Below are positions 17,789-25,580 of a DNA stretch of 64,000 nucleotides, piece by piece. Each line of letters starts with the position of its first letter. Position 1 is the stretch's first letter. The notes under the pieces were generated by a model. That model did not search any database and was not told the DNA's origin. It worked only from the letters and a program-made list of their open reading frames with translations. Both the position numbers and the translations under genes were made by a program. The DNA is from Ignavibacteria bacterium (lineage in GTDB: Bacteria > Bacteroidota > Ignavibacteria > OLB7): assembly GCA_020635205.1 (NCBI GenBank), contig JACKAE010000001.1, forward strand, positions 744,001-808,000. Reading direction: 5' to 3'.

Positions 17789-19465
17789 ATGTATTTTTAT
17801 CGACTTATGGTTCTTTCAATTCAACAACGTGATATTCTCCTCCGGGTGTTCGATGAATTTGTGGCGACGTGGTTGGAGACTCCTGACGGTCGTGCTGGCC
17901 TTGCCCTCTACGAGAGAGGGGTGCGTGAAGGACGGGCAAGCTATCGTGGCATCTTAGCTCGACTTGATCGGGGTGATGATGTGAGCGACGAGATACTCCT
18001 TCATCTGCTCCCCTACGCCAACACTCGCGCAAACGTTAAGCGCGGGGGGTGGATTCACGTGACTCCCGGTCTGCAAGGTGATATGCGGCGGGAGTACGAG
18101 CGGCGAGGGTGGATCAAACGAAAAGATTGGTCGCGGGTGGCAAACGATATTTTCCGATTCTTTTACGCGGCTCTCGACGACCCAGCAAATCTGGACGCCC
18201 ACGTTGCTTCCTTCTCCTCAGTTCCCTACATCAAAGGAATTCAAAGTGGAATCTTAACCCCCATCCTCGAAGCTGTTCGACCGAAGCGATATGCTGTTCT
18301 GAATCCGAGGGTGGCGAAGACGTTGCATCACTTGACGGGGGAGAAATTTTCAACGAGTATTGGTGAATATCCAACGGCCAACGCTACGTTGATTGAACTG
18401 GTGAAAGAGGTTGGATCGGAGTTAACTGAACGTGCAGGATTGCGACAGTTCTTAGCCGTTCGGCTCTTTAACCTCTTCAGTTGGTGGAGTGTAGAGACCT
18501 CAGCGCTAAAGGGAAAGAAGGTTTCTCGCTCGGTGGTAGATAGTAGTGTGAAGAGTGACGATCATTCATCGACGAAGGAGCCACAGGCCTTCTACCGTGA
18601 AGAGGGAAGAACCAGTGGTGGGCTGGGTCTGGAGGAGTGTGCTGCAATCTTGCACACCTCCGTCGAGCAAGTGAAGGGGTGGAGAGACACGCTGCACCAG
18701 AAGAAGCAGATGATTCTCTTCGGGCCTCCCGGTACTGGAAAGACCTATGTTGCCGAACACTTGGCGCGGCTAACAGTTGGGGAGACTTCTGGTCTAATCG
18801 AAGTCTTGCAGTTCCACCCATCCTACTCCTACGAAGATTTTATTCAGGGCATTCGTCCACAGCGGAGTGATGAAGGAGGGCTTGACTATCCGGTGATTGA
18901 AGGTCGCTTCCTCCGCTTTTGTCGAGAGGCAAGGCTTCGAGGTGATGCTCCCTGCGTGATGGTGATCGACGAAATCAACCGCGCCGACCTCTCGAAAGTC
19001 TTCGGTGAGTTGATGTATTTGCTCGAATATCGCGATAGGTCGGTTCCACTCTCCGGTGACGGGCGTCTCTTCTCAATTCCGCAGAACGTCTACGTGATCG
19101 GCACGATGAACACTGCCGACCGATCGATTGCCCTGGTCGACCATGCCCTGCGTCGACGCTTTGCCTTCATTGAAGTTCCCCCAGACTACGAGATACTTCG
19201 CCGGTTCTTCGGCGAGGGGAGCGGATCGGCTGAAGGGGTCGACCTCGACGGGTTGATCTCCCTTCTCAAAGGGATCAACAGTGCAATTGACGACCGCGGT
19301 TTCGCGCTCGGTATTTCGTTCTTCTTGGTGGAGAATCTTCGCGAGCGAATTGAGATGATTTGGCGAACAGAAATCAAGCCATATCTCGACGAATACTTCT
19401 TCGACGATCCGGGCAAGGTTGAAGAGTTTCGGTGGGAGAGAGTGGAGAAGAGGGTGATGCGATGA
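17789..19465 (+). CDS. mcrB: McrB-like AAA+ ATPase/GTPase of a McrBC-type restriction system
   Basis: About 558 residues from ATG 17789; the open frame extends to 17714 but that part encodes repeat-derived Arg-rich sequence. The AAA+ core has Walker A LFGPPGTGKT (about residue 312), the McrB-specific LQFHPSYSYEDFIQGIRP, Walker B MVIDEINRADLSKVFGEL (about 390) and sensor region IGTMNTADRSIALVDHALRR (about 438). In E. coli McrB the core forms GTP-driven hexamers that translocate DNA. The first about 250 residues are not the DUF3578 methylcytosine reader of E. coli McrB and I do not recognise them; they presumably set target specificity. The stop overlaps the mcrC start by four bases (ATGA). Confidence 0.92.
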   Translation: MYFYRLMVLSIQQRDILLRVFDEFVATWLETPDGRAGLALYERGVREGRASYRGILARLDRGDDVSDEILLHLLPYANTRANVKRGGWIHVTPGLQGDMRREYERRGWIKRKDWSRVANDIFRFFYAALDDPANLDAHVASFSSVPYIKGIQSGILTPILEAVRPKRYAVLNPRVAKTLHHLTGEKFSTSIGEYPTANATLIELVKEVGSELTERAGLRQFLAVRLFNLFSWWSVETSALKGKKVSRSVVDSSVKSDDHSSTKEPQAFYREEGRTSGGLGLEECAAILHTSVEQVKGWRDTLHQKKQMILFGPPGTGKTYVAEHLARLTVGETSGLIEVLQFHPSYSYEDFIQGIRPQRSDEGGLDYPVIEGRFLRFCREARLRGDAPCVMVIDEINRADLSKVFGELMYLLEYRDRSVPLSGDGRLFSIPQNVYVIGTMNTADRSIALVDHALRRRFAFIEVPPDYEILRRFFGEGSGSAEGVDLDGLISLLKGINSAIDDRGFALGISFFLVENLRERIEMIWRTEIKPYLDEYFFDDPGKVEEFRWERVEKRVMR

Positions 19466-20685
19466 GGAGTAGTGTTGCGGAGCGAAGGATTGAACTGGTG
19501 GAGTGGGAGCGAACAGCCGTTTTAGAAGAGAGGATAACCCCGGAGCATATTCGGCTGTTGAGGAAGGAGTTTCGTTCGGTTGTTCGCGTTGAGCGTGATC
19601 CTTTGGAGGATGGTTGTTGGTTCTTGACTTCTCTCGGATATGTTGGCTCAATTCCACTTGGCGACGATCTCTTGCTCCACCTTCACCCGAAAACCCCGGT
19701 TGGCAATATCTTCAGGATGATCGAGTATGCCTACCGGATCGACTTCAAAATTTTTGATACCCTCTACCACTGCGAAACTCTTCCCGGTATGGTGGACGCA
19801 CTCGCCCTGATTTTGGCCGAGCGAACTCTCCACCGCGTACGTCGTGGACTCTACCGCGCCTACATCCCCCGCACTGCCCGACTTGAGGCGTTGCGTGGAA
19901 GACTCGATGTGGAGAGGTTTATTAGGAGTGACTGGCAACCTGATCTTCCCTGCACATTTGGAGAGCAGACTGTGGAGAACGAGGAGAACCAGATCATTTG
20001 TTGGACGCTCCACCTGCTGCTGCGAAGTAGCCACCTCTCTCAACGTGTTCGCCCAACAATTCGGAAGGCCTGGCGTGCTCTCTCTCGCAGCGTCTCTTGT
20101 TTTCCTTGCAGTTCGAGTATCTGTGTTGGACGTACCTACAACCGACTGAACAGCGACTACGAGATGCTTCACACCATCTGCCGTTTTTTTCTCGACACTC
20201 TCGTGCCAGCCCACCGAACGGGAGAGCATCCTTCCTTCTCTTTTCTGATCGATATGAATTTGCTCTTCGAGCGATTTGTCGCCGAGTGGCTGCGGGGGCG
20301 AGGTGAGTTGCACGAGGCTGGACTCCACATCACAACGCAGGAGCGTGCGCTCGTCGGTGAGGGGGCGTCGGTCGCCTTTATCTTCGACATCTTAGTGAAG
20401 GATCGAGAGAGTGGAGAGACCCACTGCGTGATCGACACGAAGTACAAAGTGCCGGTGAAGCCTGCGAACGACGACATCTTTCAAGTGGTTGCCTACGCCA
20501 CGCAGCAGTGGTGTCGGCAGGCTGTCTTGATCTACCCCGAACCCCTTGTAAGCCCTATTGATATCAGTATTGGCGACCTTCGGATCAAGAGTTTGACGTT
20601 CCCAATCAGCGGGGAAGAATCGGAAGAGATTGAAGTAGGGGGGAGAAGGTTCCTTCGAGAGCTTCTCAGGCTTGTTGGTGATTGA
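19462..20685 (+). CDS. mcrC: McrC-like nuclease subunit of a McrBC-type restriction system
   Basis: A 407-residue partner of the McrB-like motor. ATG 19462 is chosen because it overlaps the upstream stop (ATGA), implying translational coupling. The N-terminal half contacts the AAA+ ring; family stretches GYVGSIPLGDDLLLHLHPK and LEALRGRLDVERFI are visible. The C-terminal PD-(D/E)xK nuclease core shows FIFDILVKD (about residue 308) and CVIDTKYKVP (about 325) with D and D-x-K, then QVVAYATQQW. Together the pair should cut modified or otherwise marked foreign DNA. Confidence 0.92.
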   Translation: MRSSVAERRIELVEWERTAVLEERITPEHIRLLRKEFRSVVRVERDPLEDGCWFLTSLGYVGSIPLGDDLLLHLHPKTPVGNIFRMIEYAYRIDFKIFDTLYHCETLPGMVDALALILAERTLHRVRRGLYRAYIPRTARLEALRGRLDVERFIRSDWQPDLPCTFGEQTVENEENQIICWTLHLLLRSSHLSQRVRPTIRKAWRALSRSVSCFPCSSSICVGRTYNRLNSDYEMLHTICRFFLDTLVPAHRTGEHPSFSFLIDMNLLFERFVAEWLRGRGELHEAGLHITTQERALVGEGASVAFIFDILVKDRESGETHCVIDTKYKVPVKPANDDIFQVVAYATQQWCRQAVLIYPEPLVSPIDISIGDLRIKSLTFPISGEESEEIEVGGRRFLRELLRLVGD

Positions 20686-20686
20686 T

Positions 20687-20775
20687 GCCAAATCAAATTA
20701 ACGAAGTTGTGTATCTACCTGAGCAGGAATGTCACTCAGAATGAAGCGTCTCGGGAGGAGCGTGGCGAAGTGAGT
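20687..20775. repeat. dispersed intergenic repeat family, copy 2
   Basis: Between the convergent mcrC and kynB genes. Shares CCAAAT at the start, then GAAGTTGTGTATCTACC, CAGGAATGTCACTCAGAATG and AAGCG with the copy at 49779, in the same order and spacing. Confidence 0.75.
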
Positions 20776-20782
20776 GGTTGCA

Positions 20783-21571
20783 CTACGAACTTCTATCCAG
20801 GCTTCCCATCTTATAAATCAACGGTCGTGAAGGAGCGGCATCGAGGGCGAAGGGAGGAACTTGTAGGTTGAGCAGGTAGAGGCCATCTTCGACTTCATCT
20901 GGCACGAAGACCATCTCGGTGATTGTTCTCCCATCATCAGGATTCGCTTCCACCTGTCCACTCTCGGGCAACTCCCAGAATATTCTATGTGATGTCAGAA
21001 GTGGGTCATCTTCGCGGTCGAGTGAGGGGATGTCCAACAACAAGTGTCGGACGCCAAGTTCTCGAATGAGTTGGGTGGCGTCGGGTGCGAGGTAGGGTGG
21101 ATTGTGGCCTGACCACTCGGTATTCAGTTTTGATGGATCGTTGGGGAGTGTGCGAATAATGAGAGCTTCGAGTTGAGAGTTCAGGGTTGAGAGTTGCGAG
21201 TTGAGGGTTGATCGAGTGATGCAGGGGTTTCCTTCGGGGTCGTGCTCGAGAGAAACGGAGATGAGGAGAGCTGGGATGAAGGAGTCTCGTAGTGTGTTAT
21301 TGATGTGAATGCGGTTTGTACTCAAGTGGCCGATGCACTCGGTGTGTGTGCCATTGCCGTGCGGGTTCAGCGTAATGGTCTCGCAGTTGCAGCTTCCACC
21401 ACGGCGCGTATCTCCAATGAAGTCTCCCCCCTCCGCAACGACTGCTTCGGCTCTTGGTAGATAGAAAGCATTCGGCTGTGCCTCACCGAATTTCAGGGGA
21501 ATCGAAATGTCGATTGGCTTGGCGGTGTTAACCGTGTGATTCGTGCCGTTGTAGAGGAAGGTAAGGTTCAT
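20783..21571 (-). CDS. kynB: kynurenine formamidase-like cyclase-family hydrolase
   Basis: A 262-residue metal-dependent hydrolase of the cyclase (KynB) family, which converts N-formylkynurenine to kynurenine. ATG 21571 is preferred; the longer frame to 21619 lacks support. Motif PHGNGTHTECIGH (about residues 70-82) corresponds to the HxGTHxD/E-x-x-x-H metal site, and HLLLDIPSLDREDDPLLTSH follows. Placement between TDO/HAAO/ACMSD and kynU supports the assignment. Oddity: residues about 121-134 are two copies of STLNSQL encoded by a 21-bp tandem repeat that looks like an intergenic low-complexity sequence inserted in frame. Confidence 0.85.
   Translation of the reverse strand: MNLTFLYNGTNHTVNTAKPIDISIPLKFGEAQPNAFYLPRAEAVVAEGGDFIGDTRRGGSCNCETITLNPHGNGTHTECIGHLSTNRIHINNTLRDSFIPALLISVSLEHDPEGNPCITRSTLNSQLSTLNSQLEALIIRTLPNDPSKLNTEWSGHNPPYLAPDATQLIRELGVRHLLLDIPSLDREDDPLLTSHRIFWELPESGQVEANPDDGRTITEMVFVPDEVEDGLYLLNLQVPPFALDAAPSRPLIYKMGSLDRSS
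21169..21211. repeat. 21-bp tandem repeat inside the kynB coding sequence
   Basis: Two nearly identical 21-bp copies, made of CAACTCTCAACCCTCAACTC-like units, are read as STLNSQL twice. Such CAACTCTCAA runs are normally intergenic. The flanks PCITR and EALIIRTLPND look like ordinary enzyme sequence. Confidence 0.85.
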
Positions 21572-21699
21572 GGTTGTGGTAGTCAGGTAGAAAAGAGAGT
21601 CACGCAAAGGCGCATCCAATGAAACATACTCTACAGACTCTCATGTTCATACTGCTATGAAGCAGGCAAAGCTCGCAATCATTCTTTCTCCTTTGTGCC

Positions 21700-22734
21700 T
21701 TAGCTCCTTTGGGCCTTTGCGTGGCTCAGGACTTCCTCAACCGGCATTCCCAACCAGTCGATGGCTGTTTTCCAGAGGAGTTGATCTTTCACTTCGGTTG
21801 AAAGAGTTGCCATCTCTTCAATCATCTTTCCCGGATGATGTTCGCCGAGCGGGAAGGGGTAGTCGCTCCCCAACATGATCCGTTTCTCTCCGATGAGGTC
21901 GAGCATATAGTTGAGCGCGGAAGGATCGTGAACGAGCGAGTCGAAGTAGAGCTTCGGCAAGTAGTCGCGCGGCTCGGTCTGCGTGTGGAGTTGCACGAGG
22001 TCGGGTCGAACATTGAAGCCATGTTCAATACGTCCGAGCGTCATCGGGAATGATCCACCACCGTGGGCGAAGCAGAAGCGAAGGCCTGGGTAGCGGTCAA
22101 GTACACCGCCAAACATTATCGAGCAGATCGCCCGCGTTGTCTCGGCAGGCATTCCAACGAGCCAAGGAAGCCAGTACTTCGGCATCTCATCCTTTCCCAT
22201 CATATCCCACGGGTGAACAAAGATGCCCGCGCTCAGCTCTTCTGCGGCAGCATAAAACGGCTCGAACGCCTCCACATCCAGATTCCAGTCGTTGACGTGT
22301 GAACCAATCTCCACACCTTGCAAGCCAAGTTCCTTCACACACCGCTCCAGTTCCTTTGCCGCAAGTTCGGGAGCTTGCATCGGGAGCGTTGCAAGCCCGA
22401 TAAATCTGTCGGGATAGTCGGCGCAGACGCCGGCAATGTGGTCGTTCAGAATCTTGCAAAGGTCGAGCGTATCTTCGGGCTTTGCCCAATAGCTGAACAT
22501 CACTGGGACAGTAGAGAGTACCTGCATCGTCACTTCTGTCGCGTCACACTCTTCAATTCGTCTGACAGGATCCCAACAGTTGTCTTGAATCTCTCGAAAG
22601 TGACGACCGTCAATCATCATCTTTGCGCGGCAGGGTGCGTGGTGCTCAAGTTGCAGCCAGCCCCCATAACCGTAGCGTTCTCGCAAGTTTGGCCAGTTCT
22701 CCGGAAGAATATGTGTGTGGACGTCGATCTTCAT
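21700..22734 (-). CDS. 2-amino-3-carboxymuconate-6-semialdehyde decarboxylase
   Basis: A 344-residue amidohydrolase-fold enzyme (ACMSD/NbaD) that decarboxylates the unstable HAAO product and so diverts it from quinolinate. Zn-site HTH in MKIDVHTHILPENW, GIFVHPWDMMG (His), FCFAHGGGSFP (His) and LGSDYPFPLGE (Asp) are all in place, as is the ACMSD-like CWDPVRRIEECDATEVTMQV. Adjacent to the HAAO gene in the same orientation. The C-terminal SHAKAQRS derives from a CGCAAAGG/CACAAAGG-type intergenic repeat, so the real end of the enzyme is slightly earlier. Confidence 0.94.
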   Translation of the reverse strand: MKIDVHTHILPENWPNLRERYGYGGWLQLEHHAPCRAKMMIDGRHFREIQDNCWDPVRRIEECDATEVTMQVLSTVPVMFSYWAKPEDTLDLCKILNDHIAGVCADYPDRFIGLATLPMQAPELAAKELERCVKELGLQGVEIGSHVNDWNLDVEAFEPFYAAAEELSAGIFVHPWDMMGKDEMPKYWLPWLVGMPAETTRAICSIMFGGVLDRYPGLRFCFAHGGGSFPMTLGRIEHGFNVRPDLVQLHTQTEPRDYLPKLYFDSLVHDPSALNYMLDLIGEKRIMLGSDYPFPLGEHHPGKMIEEMATLSTEVKDQLLWKTAIDWLGMPVEEVLSHAKAQRS

Positions 22735-22804
22735 TGCTCTATGTTCGTTCTGAGATATTCCGTGAGACTATGATTCTTCGTCCATCCCGTCTGGATGGAA
22801 GCGA

Positions 22805-22835
22805 GGTAGCAGACTCTGAGACAGAGTCTGCTACC
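22805..22835 (-). terminator. 13-bp hairpin between the HAAO and ACMSD genes
   Basis: Arms 22805-22817 and 22823-22835 (GGTAGCAGACTCT and its complement) pair perfectly around a 5-base loop. It lies 10 bases after the HAAO stop and about 70 bases before the ACMSD start, so it could attenuate transcription or protect the upstream mRNA. No T tract. Confidence 0.55.
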
Positions 22836-22844
22836 ATCTACTCC

Positions 22845-23387
22845 TTACGCGTTTTCGTCGACCGCAACCGGTGCTGGTGGCTGCATTACTGTGCCGCAGT
22901 TCTTACAGGTACGGGCATCTTCGTTTGCCCAGTAGGCTTCAAAGACTGGTTTGAGCTGCGTTGTGATGTCGGTTAACTGCACAAAGTGGTCGTGCAGTTT
23001 CTCACCACAATTTTCGCAGTACCAGACAAAGCCGTCAAGCTCACCGGCGTTACGTTTCCGCTCCACAACGAGACCAATAGTATTTGCTGGCCGTTGTGGC
23101 GAGTGAGGAATTCCGGGGGGGAGGAGGAAGACATCCCCTTCCTTAATGTGAACGTCGTGGAACTCACCATTCTCCACGACCTTCAGCGTAATATCACCTT
23201 CTATCTGATAGAAGAATTCTTCGCTCTCGTCTACGTGGTAGTCCTTCCGCGAATTTGGTCCGCCAACAATCATTACCATGAAGTCCGGGTTCTCATCTTT
23301 CCAAAGCTGGTCGTTCCCAACCGGTGGCTTCAGCAAGTGGCGATGTTCGTCGATCCATTTGTGTAGGTTAAATGATGCAAGTGCCAT
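22845..23387 (-). CDS. 3-hydroxyanthranilate 3,4-dioxygenase
   Basis: A 180-residue cupin (NbaC/HAAO) that opens the ring of 3-hydroxyanthranilate with Fe(II) and oxygen. Metal ligands are in DYHVDESEEFFYQIEGD (His and Glu) and PPGIPHSPQRP (His). The bacterial-type C-terminal rubredoxin-like site is present as CENCGEK and CKNCGT. ATG 23387 is the only good start (MALASFNLHKWIDEHRH). It is followed by ACMSD, its product-consuming enzyme, and preceded by TDO. Confidence 0.97.
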   Translation of the reverse strand: MALASFNLHKWIDEHRHLLKPPVGNDQLWKDENPDFMVMIVGGPNSRKDYHVDESEEFFYQIEGDITLKVVENGEFHDVHIKEGDVFLLPPGIPHSPQRPANTIGLVVERKRNAGELDGFVWYCENCGEKLHDHFVQLTDITTQLKPVFEAYWANEDARTCKNCGTVMQPPAPVAVDENA

Positions 23388-23477
23388 GATAGTATGTAGT
23401 TGTTGGTTAGTGGATAGTTGTTAGAAGCTATGGTAGCGTTGCTAAGTGCGATTCCAGTTGTCTACAAGAAGCTCTTC

Positions 23478-24455
23478 CTACACGTTTCCCACATTATCAA
23501 GTTCTTCAGTTAATACCTTGTGCCCCTCAAGGTTGTCAACTCCCCAGTTCTCGAGTTCTTCTGCTGTCCAGAGATCGGGGAAGAAGATTCTTCGTTGATA
23601 TCGTGGGTGCATGTAGCGTTGCCAGTCGCTGCCGCCAGTTGCCTCAACGGCCTGTTCTCCGCTATTTAGATATTTCCCTGCTGCATCGTAGTGTGCCATT
23701 ACCCAGAGAACGTTGACCGTGTGGTCGTAGTGGCGCATGGCGTTTATCAGATCCAGGTCTTCTCGTTGCTCCTTCGGTAGCTTCTTGTATGTTGACCAGA
23801 GATTTGTGGTGTTGTACTCCTCCATCACTCGGAGAAACTCATCCTTATATTTCTTTTCAAAGTTCTGAAGCAAGGTGGAGGTTGTGCCGGTCTCGTGATC
23901 CTTCCCGGCTGCCTGCCAGTAGAGGTGGTTGAAGGCATGTTCGTAGGGAGTATCTCTGTCGATAGTTGCCCGGAACCGATAGTCGATCAAGTTGATTAAC
24001 TCAGTCGAGCAAAACTCAATTATCCTGTACTGGGCACTTTGGAAACCACTTGCTGGAGTAAGGGTGTTTCGGAACTTCATGTATTGCTCAATCTCCATCC
24101 CATCACCCATGATTGTGAAGGATTGAGCTAACATGTCGAAGTAACGGCTGATACGCCCCAACCGCGAAGCGAAGAACTCGACAGTCAACTCAGGGTGCTT
24201 CGCTACCTGTTCGATCTCCCACCGAATCATCTTAAACAGAAGTTCGTTGATCTGGTGGTACATGATAAAGATCATCTCGTCAGGGAGCGTTGTTCGTTGC
24301 ACTTGCAAGTTCAACAGCGCATCGGTCTGGATATAGTCCCAATAGGTGATTGGCTTGCTCCAGAGAAGCCCTTCGAGGTGAACTTCGGGGTTCTGTCCCA
24401 TCCCCTGGTACTTCCCCTCGATTAACTCTAATATCTCGCGCTCTTTGTCGGTCAT
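23478..24455 (-). CDS. kynA: tryptophan 2,3-dioxygenase
   Basis: A 325-residue heme enzyme catalysing the first committed step, tryptophan to N-formylkynurenine. ATG 24455 (MTDKEREILELIEGKYQ) is chosen; an upstream frame to 24548 would overlap the preceding gene. Family features: LEGLLWSKPITYWDYIQTDA, FIMYHQINELLFKMI (substrate-channel His), EAFNHLYW-like heme region, and EATGGSDWQRYMHPRYQ near the end. Situated in the kynurenine cluster between 4-oxalocrotonate decarboxylase and HAAO. Confidence 0.96.
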   Translation of the reverse strand: MTDKEREILELIEGKYQGMGQNPEVHLEGLLWSKPITYWDYIQTDALLNLQVQRTTLPDEMIFIMYHQINELLFKMIRWEIEQVAKHPELTVEFFASRLGRISRYFDMLAQSFTIMGDGMEIEQYMKFRNTLTPASGFQSAQYRIIEFCSTELINLIDYRFRATIDRDTPYEHAFNHLYWQAAGKDHETGTTSTLLQNFEKKYKDEFLRVMEEYNTTNLWSTYKKLPKEQREDLDLINAMRHYDHTVNVLWVMAHYDAAGKYLNSGEQAVEATGGSDWQRYMHPRYQRRIFFPDLWTAEELENWGVDNLEGHKVLTEELDNVGNV

Positions 24456-24510
24456 GCTCTTCTTAATACTGCTCTGATAGTTGTAGTAGTTATATATCTG
24501 GAGATTGTGG

Positions 24511-25290
24511 CTACGATACCCGAAACTCAGCACTCTCCAGTTCATCAACCAACACTCGCACGTGATCTCCTTGCTTCAGCGGAACGGCGGCAGTTGCCCC
24601 ACCGGCCAACACTACTTGGCCAGCCTTCAATCCCTCTCCTCGGCGAGCCAACATGTGCAGAAGCTGAACGAGCGAGCGAAGTGGGTGCTCGTAAATTGCC
24701 GAACTATTTCCAATTTGCTCAGCTTTCCCGTTTACTTCCATAACGATGCCAAGGTTGCCAAGATTGACTTCGCTGATTGGACGAACCGTGGAACCGAGAA
24801 CGAAGCCGGAGGCCGATGTGTTGTCGGCAACAACGTCGGGGAGGGTAAACTTAAAGTCGCGGTAGCGACTGTCGATTACCTCCAGTGCTGCACAAACACC
24901 TTCAACGGCCGCAACTGCTTCAGCATCAGTCACCTTCCCCTCAATATCTCGCTTCATAATGAATGCAACTTCTGGCTCGACGCGGGGGTGGCATCCTTTC
25001 TCAATAGAGAAGTCCCCCCCGTTGTTGATAATCATTCCATCGGTTAATCGACCGTAGATTGGCTCGTGAACTCCTACCTGTTCCATCTTTGCCTTGCTGG
25101 TTAGTCCCATCTTCATTCCAACCAAGCGTTCACCACGTTCTATTCGTTGGTCGATTGACATCTTCTGAACAGTGTAGGCATTGTCGACAGTAAGGTCGGG
25201 AAACTTTGCCGTCAGTTGTTCGATAGTCTCTCCTCGCACAGCAGCCGTGTCGACGAAGAAAGCCAGTTCGCGCAAACGTTGTTCGTTCAT
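24511..25290 (-). CDS. 2-keto-4-pentenoate hydratase family protein, probably 4-oxalocrotonate decarboxylase
   Basis: A 259-residue enzyme of the MhpD/DmpE/DmpH superfamily. GMKMGLTSKAKMEQVGVHEP is characteristic of 4-oxalocrotonate decarboxylases, and ADNTSASGFVLGS is the shared active-site loop; RVEPEVAFIM carries metal-ligand Glu residues. In the 3-hydroxyanthranilate meta pathway (as in 2-nitrobenzoate degraders) it makes 2-oxopent-4-enoate from 4-oxalocrotonate. It is the first gene of the minus-strand run and is 55 bases from TDO. A hydratase role cannot be excluded. Confidence 0.88.
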   Translation of the reverse strand: MNEQRLRELAFFVDTAAVRGETIEQLTAKFPDLTVDNAYTVQKMSIDQRIERGERLVGMKMGLTSKAKMEQVGVHEPIYGRLTDGMIINNGGDFSIEKGCHPRVEPEVAFIMKRDIEGKVTDAEAVAAVEGVCAALEVIDSRYRDFKFTLPDVVADNTSASGFVLGSTVRPISEVNLGNLGIVMEVNGKAEQIGNSSAIYEHPLRSLVQLLHMLARRGEGLKAGQVVLAGGATAAVPLKQGDHVRVLVDELESAEFRVS

Positions 25291-25580
25291 GAAAGTCTTT
25301 TTGTGAATCGGAAAATCAAAAGGGAATATAAGGGGCTGTGGGGAAACTTAGCAGGAGTATTCGTAGCGGAGGGGATTTCATGGGGGGCGACGGTGGCAAA
25401 CAGTCTGTCGGACTGTATTTTCTGCAATCCTCTAACTTCCTGTCACTCCTTCACAGAGATTCTCTCTTGAGATTCTGCCAGATTGTGCTTCTCTTTCCAA
25501 GAATTCATTATCTTCAATTCCCATGCGGTATGCCATGTCTGGAATAATTCATCTAAAACTGTTGAGTACTCTGGCCGACA

